In this document: one piece after another, positions 17,602-25,223 of the stretch
How the letters are laid out: each line of letters begins with the position of its first letter
Numbering within the stretch: the first letter of the stretch is position 1
Assembly (NCBI RefSeq): GCF_900089775.1
Contig: NZ_FLOB01000015.1
Location: 1 to 64,000 of the forward strand
Source: Marinomonas spartinae
Lineage (GTDB): Bacteria; Pseudomonadota; Gammaproteobacteria; Pseudomonadales; Marinomonadaceae
DNA length: 64,000 nucleotides
Reading direction: 5' to 3'
Program-made: the position numbers and the translations under genes
The notes under the pieces: model-generated
The model's database searches: none
What the model saw: only the letters and a program-made list of their open reading frames with translations
Told to the model about the DNA's origin: nothing

Positions 17602-18300
17602 GTGAAACAAAGACACTTACGACTGAACATCTTATTCGCAGCCTGTGCAATCGGTTTTATCCAACATGCATCGGCCACTGAACTGAGCTATGAACATCAA
17701 TACGAAGATGTAAGCAAAGACCATGTTGATGAAATTGAACTATCGCATAAATTTGACTCAGGTTTCAAATTAGCAGGTGCCCTCAAGTTCAAGCCTCATG
17801 AACAAGCCAACGGGGATAGTGGAAAGGCATTTCACGATGATCGCTGGCATGAAAGTAAAATTAGCGGCAGCTATACCATTCAATTGAATAATGATTGGCA
17901 GCTAACACCAGGGTTTTCTTGGGTTCGAAAACAAAATGAATACAAATACAAACCTTCACTTAAATTAAAAACAGCCATCACCGACGATACCCACGCTTCC
18001 ATCCGTTATCGCAAGGAAATCACCGATGCAAGCGGTAAAAAGAATAAAAAAGTGGACCGTATAGATTTAGGCGTTAGCCAAAAAATAGAGAAAGTGACTC
18101 TTGGCTATACCTATACCTACTACCATGGCAACCAAAACCTATTTGATAAAAAGCGAAATGATTACCAACATGAGATTGAAGCCGCTTATAAACTAACCAA
18201 AACCTTCTCTCCTTATATTGCTGTTAAAAATGAGTCTGTTAGCTCTAAAACTGACCAGCGACAAACAGAATTTGATATCGGTTTTGCGCTTAAAATCTAA
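17602..18300 (+). CDS. KdgM-family oligosaccharide porin
   Basis: 232 residues. A signal peptide ends at HASA|TELSYEHQYED; the E(L)SYEHQYED start and alternating polar/hydrophobic strands (SGFKLAGALKFK, SKISGSYTIQLNNDWQLTPGFSWV, KVTLGYTYTYYHGN) match the KdgM oligogalacturonate-specific monomeric porin family, a 12-strand barrel. It ends in FDIGFALKI, a weak outer-membrane beta signal. No pectin or alginate catabolic genes lie near, so the ligand is unknown. Confidence 0.87.
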   Translation: MKQRHLRLNILFAACAIGFIQHASATELSYEHQYEDVSKDHVDEIELSHKFDSGFKLAGALKFKPHEQANGDSGKAFHDDRWHESKISGSYTIQLNNDWQLTPGFSWVRKQNEYKYKPSLKLKTAITDDTHASIRYRKEITDASGKKNKKVDRIDLGVSQKIEKVTLGYTYTYYHGNQNLFDKKRNDYQHEIEAAYKLTKTFSPYIAVKNESVSSKTDQRQTEFDIGFALKI

Positions 18301-18359
18301 TAGGAAGTTGCTATGAAGCACCTTTAGTTTTTATGCTTTACCCCTAGAAAAATTGAAAA

Positions 18360-18398
18360 AGGCAAGGTTCACATTTAGGTAAAGAGTGAACCTTGCCT
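18360..18398 (-). terminator. Strong intrinsic terminator reading leftwards, without an annotated leftward gene
   Basis: AGGCAAGGTTCAC (18360-18372) and GTGAACCTTGCCT (18386-18398) form a perfect 13-bp stem with a 13-base loop. The A-rich stretch on the left (18343-18359) gives TTTTTCAATTTTT after the stem on the minus strand, the classical arrangement for leftward termination. On the + strand no T run follows, so for the KdgM gene it would act only as a hairpin. Confidence 0.7.
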
Positions 18399-18787
18399 CT
18401 AAATCAAGTTCTTAATGCCCTCACCATGAAACTATTTTACCAATCAGGTTCGCTCCTGTTTCCTTAAGATAAGACAGTCGACATAGTATCAACTTCGATC
18501 TAGCATAACGCCTATGTCATCCAATAGTTGGTACTATCACCCTCCCGTCATCAATCAGACAAGTCAACAAAAGAAAGAAAAATAACGAAGACTGTCCGCT
18601 GAGAGGTCAGACTCACCCATTGTGTAAAAATGGATGCCATTTTCTTGCCTCAATCAAAGGCGAGCGATAGATAGTGATGAGTTTTGACGACCTTACACTT
18701 CATTACCTTTTTAGAACATAAATAAGAGCTCTATACCCACTGTTTACTACTATTATGTAATATCAATTGAACTTCGAGGGGAAGGAA
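18399..18787. other. Intergenic region, possible source of a leftward transcript
   Basis: Nearly 390 bases with no convincing protein gene. It should contain the promoter of the rightward MCP gene. A leftward transcript ending at the hairpin at 18360-18398 would have to start here; I could not identify a clear leftward promoter by eye. Confidence 0.4.
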
Positions 18788-20377
18788 ATGTCGATAAAGC
18801 TAAAAGTTTATTTTGGTATACTCTTGTTCGTGATCATTGTTTTAAGTAGCTCAGTCATTGCGCTTTTATCGATTAACAAAGTGAGTAAAGAAATAAAGTA
18901 CATTACAGGAAATGCTTGGAATGCTGCAGACGGGGCAATGGAAGGGACAATTGGAATACAAGCACAAATCATTGCTCTTGATTCGTTTATATCCAACGAA
19001 GCCTCTCTTGAAGAAACCAAAAACAAAATTGCCGAAACCAACAAATTCACTCTAGAAGCCCTTAATAGAATGAAAGCGTCCGGTTTAATGGACCCTAAAG
19101 AGCTACAAACCCTAGACAGCTATTTAGCGACGCTAGAAAGTTTAAAAGCGCAGATTTTGTCTGGAGACAAAGAGTCCATAGCAAAGACGTTAACAAATTT
19201 TGATGAACATGTAACAACATTGCTCGACTTCATTGAGAAGTTGGAAGAGGTTGGAGACAGTCAAGTTGAAACCCGCGCTGCTGGCTTAGATACCGTTATT
19301 CATAACGTTGAACTCAATAACTACATCAGTTTAGGTATTATGCTAATCCTTTCTGCCATCATTGCATTGGCAGCAAACCGCCTGATTATTCGACCTTTGC
19401 GCCAAATGATAACCGTTTTAGAAGGCTTGAGTAGCACCGATGGTAATTTAACGACGCGTCTCAACAGTTCAGGCAAAGATGAAATAGCCGAAGTAGCAAA
19501 ACATCTAAATGGCTTTATCGACCTTGTTCACTCTATTATTAAACAAGTGTCCTCCACCGTCTCCTCAACACAACACTTTGCAGAACAAATAGATAACACA
19601 CTTCAACAAGTGGATCGTCTATCCCAACATCAACAGCAGGGTACCAATGAAATATCCAATTCTGTCAGCGCCATGTCACAGGCGTTAGGCGAGGTCTCTG
19701 CTGATGCCAACAAGTGTGGCGAAATGGCCGTCGAAGCGACAAGCAATTCCACTAAAGGACAAACCAACCTTTCCCAAACACTGCAATCACTCCATTCGGT
19801 TGTTGATGAAATGGAGAAAGCCTCTTCCGTTGTCTCCACCCTCGAAAACGACGGACAAAATATTGGCAATGTCTTAAATGTCATTCGAGAGATCGCAGAG
19901 CAAACCAACTTATTAGCACTGAATGCAGCAATAGAAGCGGCTCGTGCTGGAGAAACAGGCCGAGGATTTGCAGTCGTAGCAGACGAAGTTCGTAGCCTAG
20001 CAAATCGTACTCATGAATCCACTCTCGAAATAGAAACCGTCGTTGAGCGTATCCAAAAAGGCTCGGCTGATGCTGCACAAGTCATGCGCTCATCGCAAAA
20101 GCTTACCGAAGGTGTTTCAAGTCAAGCACAAGAAACCATAGAAATGTTCAACACCATCATGGACTCGATCAATACGCTTAGCCAAACCAACCAACAAATA
20201 TCCCTATCAATTCAAGAGCAAAATCAACACGCAGGAGACATTTCCGAGCAAACTAATGACGTGATGGCGACAGCGGCATCGAATGTGGAACACACACAAA
20301 AAGCCGTGGACATCAAACAACGCCTGATTGCAGATGTTAATAAACTCAGCAGTTTAGTAGCTCGCTTCCGTATCTAA
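18788..20377 (+). CDS. Methyl-accepting chemotaxis protein (four-helix-bundle sensor)
   Basis: 529 residues from ATG 18788, chosen for the ribosome site GGGGAAGGA; an in-frame TTG at 18767 is less likely. Helix TM1 lies at about 8-30, a helical periplasmic sensor of about 150 residues follows, TM2 is at about 182-202 and a HAMP segment ([15 protein letters not shown]) comes next. The cytoplasmic hairpin tip [24 protein letters not shown](T)[12 protein letters not shown] is fully conserved, so it should couple to CheA/CheW. No C-terminal CheR-tether pentapeptide is visible (ends VARFRI). Ligand unknown. Confidence 0.93.
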   Translation: MSIKLKVYFGILLFVIIVLSSSVIALLSINKVSKEIKYITGNAWNAADGAMEGTIGIQAQIIALDSFISNEASLEETKNKIAETNKFTLEALNRMKASGLMDPKELQTLDSYLATLESLKAQILSGDKESIAKTLTNFDEHVTTLLDFIEKLEEVGDSQVETRAAGLDTVIHNVELNNYISLGIMLILSAIIALAANRLIIRPLRQMITVLEGLSSTDGNLTTRLNSSGKDEIAEVAKHLNGFIDLVHSIIKQVSSTVSSTQHFAEQIDNTLQQVDRLSQHQQQGTNEISNSVSAMSQALGEVSADANKCGEMAVEATSNSTKGQTNLSQTLQSLHSVVDEMEKASSVVSTLENDGQNIGNVLNVIREIAEQTNLLALNAAIEAARAGETGRGFAVVADEVRSLANRTHESTLEIETVVERIQKGSADAAQVMRSSQKLTEGVSSQAQETIEMFNTIMDSINTLSQTNQQISLSIQEQNQHAGDISEQTNDVMATAASNVEHTQKAVDIKQRLIADVNKLSSLVARFRI

Positions 20378-20404
20378 AATTGGCGGTTCTAAAAAGCACT
20401 ATTG

Positions 20405-20569
20405 TTAACCTTATCTCCCTTGCCCCTTACTGAAACCCAGTAAGGGGAATTTTTTATAATGCCCTTTATTCACATAGCTCATAAAACGGAACAGTTAAAT
20501 GGATAAAAAGATTCTGTGCTTATTGCAACAAAATGGCTGTCCAAGCAACGCTAATTTGGTAGAAAAAGT
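20405..20569 (+). repeat. Diverged direct repeat, copy A (MCP terminator plus lrp 5' end)
   Basis: This stretch aligns with 24568-24746 over its whole length at roughly 80 percent identity by eye. It includes a terminator hairpin (agtaagggg arm shared exactly), the leader ATAAAACGGAAC-GTTAAATGGATAAA, and the first codons of an Lrp-family gene. The main length difference is a 9-base segment (three codons) present only in copy B. Confidence 0.85.
20423..20456 (+). terminator. Rho-independent terminator of the MCP gene
   Basis: CCCCTTACT-GAAACCC-AGTAAGGGG is a perfect 9-bp stem with a 7-base loop, followed by AATTTTTTA. It lies 45 bases after the MCP stop. A diverged second copy sits at 24587-24619 in front of the intact Lrp-family gene. 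Confidence 0.85.
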
Positions 20570-20597
20570 GGAAAAGAGAGATACGCTTTCTAGTTAG
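20499..20597 (+). pseudogene. 5' remnant of an Lrp/AsnC-family regulator gene
   Basis: ATG at 20499 opens a 32-codon frame ending in TAG at 20595-20597. Its first 24 codons (MDKKILCLLQQNGCPSNANL, then VEKV) clearly match the start of the intact regulator at 24667 (MDKIDKKILRLLQQDGRLSNADLAEKV), after which similarity ends abruptly. Conserved positions of the first HTH helix are already substituted (Arg to Cys, Arg to Cys). It cannot encode a DNA-binding domain and is best read as a truncated duplicate. Confidence 0.85.
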
Positions 20598-20754
20598 CGT
20601 CATCGAAAAAGCACGCTGCATAGTTGTTTCCGCTCTGGATAATATAGTGAGTATAAACAGGGAGATAGAAATAAGATAAACGAGCCATTAACAATCCATT
20701 CCATGCGTTAAAGTGAGAATGTGAAAGGCTATCGTTTAATTAGATAAAAACCGG

Positions 20755-20768
20755 TGACACTGACCCCA
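20755..20768. repeat. Inverted short repeat TGACACTGACCCCA (partner at 24264-24277)
   Basis: TGACACTGACCCCA reads rightwards here; at 24264-24277 the minus strand reads TGACATTGACCCTA (12 of 14 positions identical). The right copy overlaps the stop codon of the RAYT transposase remnant. The pair points inwards around the acylase and riboflavin synthase genes, so this left copy may be the end of another lost RAYT element. Confidence 0.5.
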
Positions 20769-20885
20769 TTGATCAAAGATGATTAGCTAAGGAGTAGATT
20801 TAATTTTACTCTTCCCCAATTGTCATTATCCCTAGGTTAGTAACTTATTTAAAACATGGATTTAGTTTTGGCAAGGAGACATTGC

Positions 20886-23147
20886 ATGACGCAATATAAA
20901 GAGTTTGGATTTTTCGATAAATGCTGGGGAGTATTGGTTGGCCTAGGGGTAATTGGTAAAGCTTTTATCACCACCCCCCCCCCTAAAACACTGCAGCAAC
21001 GTCTGGCTATGTTGCCAACGGATAAGCTAACACTGGGGTCTCCCGTTGACATATATTGGAATCATCATCAGGTTCCTTTTGTGAATGCGCAATCAAAGAC
21101 CGATCTGGCACAAACGTTAGGCTTAATTCACGGCCACCTTCGATTGGCACAAATTGAAATCATGCGCTACTTGGGAACGGGACGAATCTCTGAACTGATT
21201 GGTCCACTGGGCGCTGAAATTGATCGTTCTCTACGCTTATTGGATATCGCTAAGGCAGTGCCTGAGATGATAGCGACAATGGATTCAGAGACTCGTGAGT
21301 GGACAGATAACTTTCTAACAGGCTTGAACACAGCCATTTGTCATTGCCCTGAGCTGCCACACGAATGTAAAGTGCTGGGGATTCAACCAAAGCCATGGAC
21401 GATGGAAGATTTGATGACCTTTGCACGCATTAATTCCGCCGACATCAGTTGGTTAGTGTGGTTAAAATTGTTGAAAGCTCGTAGAAGCATGTCGACGAAA
21501 GATTGGCGAGCGTTATGGCCTACTTTGGTAAACGCCGACAGTCCAAGTGCCTATGCGGCACAAGGTCGGTTTAGTGCAGAACATGTATTGGCGTTACAAA
21601 CTCGAAGTGGCAGTAATTCCTCAGGGATTTCCGGCCAACGTACTGAAAGTGGTTATGCTGCCATTGTCAGCGACCCACATTTGCCGATTGCCGCTCCCAG
21701 CCCTTGCCTATTTATTGGTGCACAAGCCCCTGGTATGCATTTGGTTGGGGCTATGATGCCGGGTATTCCATTTTTCCTATTGGGGAGAAACCAGCATATT
21801 GCTTGGGGAGCTACCAACCTACATGCGCAAAGCAGTGATTTGTTCGATGTGTCCGGCTTTACAGATGAACAAATCGAAGAAGAATGGCAAACAATTCAAC
21901 CTCGTTGGAGCCGACCTCGTAAAATCAAACTGCGTCGGACGGCACTTGGACCCATGGTTTCAGATGGTAAATTGATGCGCTGTGATCAAGCAGTGTCGAT
22001 GCGTTGGCAAGGACACAAGGCGAGTAATGAAATAGGCGCTTTATTGACCATCGCCAGTGCTAAAAGTTGGGATGAGTTTCATGACGCATTGACGCCATTT
22101 GGTGTTGCTGGCTTGAATATGATCGCCGTGGGTGGTGACGGCCAGCGAGCGGGTCATTGTCTGGCAGGTCATTTGCCAAAACGTCCAAATCAGGCACCAG
22201 AAGATGTTATTTTACCCAGCAGTGCAGCAGAAAATTGGCAGGATATGGCGAACACCAAAGATATGCCTGTCAGAGTAGATACTGAACAAGGTTTTGTGGT
22301 ATCCGCCAATCAACGTCCAGAAAACAGTGATTTCCCTGTGGGCTACTTCTTTTCCCCATTTGATCGCAGTGAAAGGTTAACCGCGCTTTATCAACAAGAT
22401 CGTAAACTGACCTTTGCCGACTTTCGCAACAGTCAGCTCGATGTGCTTATGCCCAGTGCATTGCCATTATGTCAGTTGTTTTTATGCAGTATTAAAGACA
22501 AGCAGTACCCCGCCAACTTACAAAGTATGATTTTCTTATTACAAGAATGGGATGGCGGTTATCAGGCGGAGCGTGTTGAACCTTTGGCATTTGAACTTTT
22601 GCTTTGTGAAGTCGTTAAGCAATTGCAACTGATGAAAACAGCAAAACATTATCAGACGATTTGGATGGCCTATTCTCGTTTGTTGGATGACCTTCAAGAG
22701 GTGGCAACTGAGCGATTGGCGAATGCTGTCATTAAAGGTCTTAAAAAGCTAAGTAAACAACTTACCCATCATTCGAACTGGGGAGATATTCACCGTTTAC
22801 GATTTGACCATATGTTTGCACATCTGCCCTTTATTGGCCGTCGTTATCGCTTCGCGGATGTGCCAGCAAGCGGTGGAGCTAACACGGTAAATAAAACTGG
22901 ACACCCATTAGTCAGTAAAAAACACAAAGTCAGTTTTGGTTCTTGTATTCGTCATATCAGTGATATGAGCGATGAAGACAGTAATTACTTTGTAATGATA
23001 GGCGGTCAAGATGGTTGGATCGGCAGTGACAACTTTGCGGATCAAGTCGAGTTATGGCAAGCCGGGCAGTATATTCAGTTGCCAATGAAGCTGGATACCG
23101 TGAAGCGTTTGTTTACACACAAAACGGTACTACTGGCTAGGGAATAA
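20886..23147 (+). CDS. Penicillin/AHL-acylase family Ntn-hydrolase
   Basis: 753 residues from ATG 20886 (AAGGAGA 6 bases upstream; an in-frame ATG at 20856 is less likely). The precursor has an N-terminal hydrophobic segment (WGVLVGLGVIGKAFI), an alpha-chain-like region with VPFVNAQS..DLAQTLGLIHGHLRLAQIE, then SGSNSSGISG at about 241-250. In this family the Ser of the Gly-Ser-Asn triplet becomes the beta-chain nucleophile after self-cleavage. SDPHLPI and an HIAWGATN-type motif follow. Members hydrolyse amides such as penicillin G or acyl-homoserine lactones; the substrate here is not predictable. Codons 30-33 lie in a run of 10 C (see repeat). Confidence 0.88.
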   Translation: MTQYKEFGFFDKCWGVLVGLGVIGKAFITTPPPKTLQQRLAMLPTDKLTLGSPVDIYWNHHQVPFVNAQSKTDLAQTLGLIHGHLRLAQIEIMRYLGTGRISELIGPLGAEIDRSLRLLDIAKAVPEMIATMDSETREWTDNFLTGLNTAICHCPELPHECKVLGIQPKPWTMEDLMTFARINSADISWLVWLKLLKARRSMSTKDWRALWPTLVNADSPSAYAAQGRFSAEHVLALQTRSGSNSSGISGQRTESGYAAIVSDPHLPIAAPSPCLFIGAQAPGMHLVGAMMPGIPFFLLGRNQHIAWGATNLHAQSSDLFDVSGFTDEQIEEEWQTIQPRWSRPRKIKLRRTALGPMVSDGKLMRCDQAVSMRWQGHKASNEIGALLTIASAKSWDEFHDALTPFGVAGLNMIAVGGDGQRAGHCLAGHLPKRPNQAPEDVILPSSAAENWQDMANTKDMPVRVDTEQGFVVSANQRPENSDFPVGYFFSPFDRSERLTALYQQDRKLTFADFRNSQLDVLMPSALPLCQLFLCSIKDKQYPANLQSMIFLLQEWDGGYQAERVEPLAFELLLCEVVKQLQLMKTAKHYQTIWMAYSRLLDDLQEVATERLANAVIKGLKKLSKQLTHHSNWGDIHRLRFDHMFAHLPFIGRRYRFADVPASGGANTVNKTGHPLVSKKHKVSFGSCIRHISDMSDEDSNYFVMIGGQDGWIGSDNFADQVELWQAGQYIQLPMKLDTVKRLFTHKTVLLARE
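20974..20983 (+). repeat. Homopolymer tract of 10 C inside the acylase gene
   Basis: The run follows ACCA and encodes part of Thr-Thr-Pro-Pro-Pro just after the N-terminal hydrophobic segment. With 11 C the next codon becomes TAA; with 9 C the frame ends within about 16 codons. The gene is in frame only at the length shown. Such tracts can mediate slipped-strand phase variation, but they also attract sequencing error. Confidence 0.85.
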
Positions 23148-23382
23148 TGTGTGCATTCATAATCCCACTTGGAATGAATAGAGTCGGTGCCATTGATTCT
23201 AATTAAATAAAACTCAATGACTCTGAGCCTATTAATTCCACAACCGAATCGGCCCAACAAAGTAGCCTAGCTATTGAATCACGACTCTCATAAAATGAAG
23301 TTTTCAGAAATAACTACAAGAGCATAATAAGACTTTTCTGAATTAAGCATATATTGTATCAAAAAAATAAAATGAGGTAAAA

Positions 23383-24102
23383 ATGTTCACAGGGATTATA
23401 AAATCAGTTGCTAGAATTATCGACATTGAAGAAAAAAACGGTATCAAAACTTTTCAATTAGAGTTTAAAGAAAACTTCTGCGAAGAGTTAGAAATTGGTG
23501 CTAGTGTCGCTGTAGATGGTGTTTGTTTAACCGTAACAGAAATTATCACAGATAAAAAAGCAAACTTTGACATAATGCTTCAAAGTTTAATTGTGACAAC
23601 TCTGAACACTTTTGAAAATGGAACTTATGTTAATGTTGAGAGAGCTGCAAAAGACGGTGCTGAGATAGGTGGACATCCTTTATCTGGGCATATTGATTTT
23701 AAAACAAAAATACTTAATATTAAACAAGATGGTGATAATTATTGTCTCAGAATACACCTACCTTCGCATTGGAAAAAATATATATTTCCTAAAGGATATA
23801 TAGCAATTAACGGAGCAAGCTTAACATTATCTGAAGTAGATAAAGAAAATAATTGGTTCGAAGTTTGGCTTATACCTGAAACAAGAAAATCAACAACATT
23901 TGAATTAAAATCGATCAATGACTATCTAAATATAGAAATAGAGAGAGGGACGCAAGTAGTCGTAGATACTATTAAAGATACATTACATGAAACTCTCGGC
24001 GATTTACTACCCATTTTTGAGAAATTACTTGAAAGCAAAGGAATTGATATTAATAAAATTTCTCAAGAAGCAACGGTCAAATTAAATAAAATCAATTCTT
24101 AA
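23383..24102 (+). CDS. ribE: Riboflavin synthase alpha-chain paralogue, AT-rich
   Basis: 239 residues made of two lumazine-binding barrels. The first (about 1-92) has MFTGII.SVA and SVAVDGVCLTVTEI. The second (about 93-195) has VNVERAAKDGAEIGGHPLSGHID and YIAINGASLTLSEV, then LIPETRKSTTF. Cys in GVCLT, His in GGHPLSGH and Ser/Thr in GASLT correspond to residues needed in E. coli-type riboflavin synthase, so catalysis (two lumazines to riboflavin) is plausible. A helical C-terminal extension (EKLLESKGIDINKISQEA) is unusual. Base and codon use is strikingly AT-rich next to neighbours, suggesting acquisition. It stands alone, without other rib genes. Confidence 0.85.
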   Translation: MFTGIIKSVARIIDIEEKNGIKTFQLEFKENFCEELEIGASVAVDGVCLTVTEIITDKKANFDIMLQSLIVTTLNTFENGTYVNVERAAKDGAEIGGHPLSGHIDFKTKILNIKQDGDNYCLRIHLPSHWKKYIFPKGYIAINGASLTLSEVDKENNWFEVWLIPETRKSTTFELKSINDYLNIEIERGTQVVVDTIKDTLHETLGDLLPIFEKLLESKGIDINKISQEATVKLNKINS

Positions 24103-24208
24103 TGAGAATCTATTATTTAACCAGGTGATACTTGATTTCAGATAATAAGTGCGACACTCATAGGTGAATTGAGATGAAAGGCCAACCTTTGATGGTAGCC
24201 TCTGAACA

Positions 24209-24243
24209 ATGGCGTTTCAGACAAGAGACGCCATGCTATTTTT
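24209..24243 (+). terminator. Terminator after the riboflavin synthase gene
   Basis: ATGGCGTTTC-AGACAA-GAGACGCCAT forms a 10-bp stem with one G-T pair, followed by GCTATTTTT. It lies about 107 bases after the stop. Confidence 0.65.
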
Positions 24244-24274
24244 AGAACTTTTAAAAGTACCTATAGGGTCAATG

Positions 24275-24563
24275 TCATTGATTCTTCTTATCTTGAAATG
24301 CCTTGGATTTCCTGTCTCCTCCTGGCCCTAAAGGATTCGCTCTCCTGCCTGTTTTATCCTCGATTTCAGCTTTAAAACGATCATCGTCCAATACTCGAGC
24401 CTAGTGTGTGTCTTCTTTATCCTTATCCAAGATTAAGGGATTCACTGTGCGGTGTAATCAGTGCAATCTCTTTTCCAATGGCATTGCTTTGATAACTTGA
24501 CCAAGGGTACTCTGAAGCATGAGTCGCCATGTCCGCTCTCACTGGATTAAGCTCAATATAACG
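24275..24563 (-). pseudogene. Decayed REP-associated tyrosine transposase (RAYT, Y1_Tnp type)
   Basis: Two minus-strand blocks survive. The first, 24563 down to a TAA at 24423-24425, reads RYIELNPVRADMATHASEY then PWSSYQSNAIG and LITPHSESLNLG, the hallmark RYIELNPVRA..V..P..YPWSSY segment of RAYT proteins. The second, about 24388 to the TGA at 24275, reads DDDRFKAEIEDKTGRR then ANPLGPGGDRKSKAF, the family's typical C-terminus, in a different frame. About 30-40 residues between the blocks are lost and the catalytic HUH/Tyr part upstream is absent. The right end abuts copy B of the direct repeat within a few bases. Confidence 0.9.
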
Positions 24564-24567
24564 ATTT

Positions 24568-24746
24568 TTAACCTTTAGCTCCCCTGCCTCTTACTAAAAC
24601 ACAGTAAGGGGCATTTTTTGTTTATAATGACCGTTATTCGCATGGCCCATAAAACGGAACCGTTAAATGGATAAAATTGATAAAAAGATTCTGCGCTTAC
24701 TGCAACAAGATGGCCGTCTAAGCAACGCTGATTTAGCAGAAAAAGT
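24568..24746 (+). repeat. Diverged direct repeat, copy B (orphan terminator plus lrp 5' end)
   Basis: Aligns with 20405-20569. Here the repeat runs into a complete Lrp-family gene, while its terminator hairpin has no gene ending in front of it. That is expected if the original order was MCP - terminator - lrp and the DNA between the copies was inserted or recombined in later. Confidence 0.85.
24587..24619 (+). terminator. Orphan terminator copy in front of the Lrp-family gene
   Basis: CCTCTTACT-AAAACAC-AGTAAGGGG with one wobble, followed by CATTTTTTG. No rightward gene ends nearby; it is the copy-B counterpart of 20423-20456 and would now only insulate the regulator from read-through. Confidence 0.7.
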
Positions 24747-25119
24747 AAATGTGAGTGCCGCAACCTGCCATCGGCGCACCCATCAGCTGTTTAAAGACGG
24801 CTATATCAGTGAAGTCAGGGCTTTGATTGAACCGGAAAAAGTCGAACGCGGTGCATTAGTCTTGGTTGGTGTGGTATTAGATCGCTCGACTCAAGAAAGT
24901 TTCGCCACCTTCGAACTCGCCGTCGCGACACTTTCCTTTGTTTTGGACTGTCATCTTGTGGCAGGGGATTTTGATTACTTTCTCAAAGTTCGCGTAAAAG
25001 ACATTGCCGATTTCAATAAACTGCACAGCGAGCAATTACTCGCTTTACCGAACGTGCGCCAGTTGCGTACGTTTTTTGTGATGAAAGAAGTCAAGGACAA
25101 CGCCCCCTTGGATTTCTAG
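24667..25119 (+). CDS. Lrp/AsnC-family regulator, probable regulator of the ACC deaminase locus
   Basis: 150 residues. N-terminal winged HTH: MDKIDKKILRLLQQDGRLSNADLAEKVNVSAATCHRR (about 1-40). C-terminal RAM ligand-binding/oligomerisation domain from about 65 (GALVLVGVVLD, LDCHLVAGDFDYFLKVRVKDIADFN). The C-terminal half is of the type found beside PLP amino-acid enzymes, including AcdR next to acdS in Pseudomonas and Burkholderia. It is convergent with acdS, 104 bases apart, rather than divergent as in the classical acdR-acdS arrangement. Its promoter region is the duplicated copy B sequence. Confidence 0.9.
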   Translation: MDKIDKKILRLLQQDGRLSNADLAEKVNVSAATCHRRTHQLFKDGYISEVRALIEPEKVERGALVLVGVVLDRSTQESFATFELAVATLSFVLDCHLVAGDFDYFLKVRVKDIADFNKLHSEQLLALPNVRQLRTFFVMKEVKDNAPLDF

Positions 25120-25145
25120 GCTTGTCCTTGCCAGCGACATGACGC

Positions 25146-25172
25146 AAAAAAAAGGCACCTCATGGATGCCTT
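25146..25172 (-). terminator. Rho-independent terminator of acdS
   Basis: On the minus strand AAGGCATCC-ATGA-GGTGCCTT is followed directly by a run of eight T. It lies about 50 bases beyond the acdS stop and separates it from the convergent Lrp-family gene. Confidence 0.85.
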
Positions 25173-25223
25173 GATTATCAATAAACAAAATCCCATTAAT
25201 GGAATCCAGGCATTTTCTCGAAA

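Noticed and set aside
23383..24102. Lumazine protein or yellow fluorescent protein instead of riboflavin synthase
   Set aside because: The catalytic Cys, His, Ser and Thr positions of E. coli-type riboflavin synthase are retained, whereas non-catalytic paralogues lose them; kept only as a minor alternative.
24103..24274. Possible complete insertion sequence around the riboflavin synthase gene
   Set aside because: No intact transposase, no terminal inverted repeats of typical length and no short target duplication; only RAYT remnants and a long diverged direct repeat are visible.
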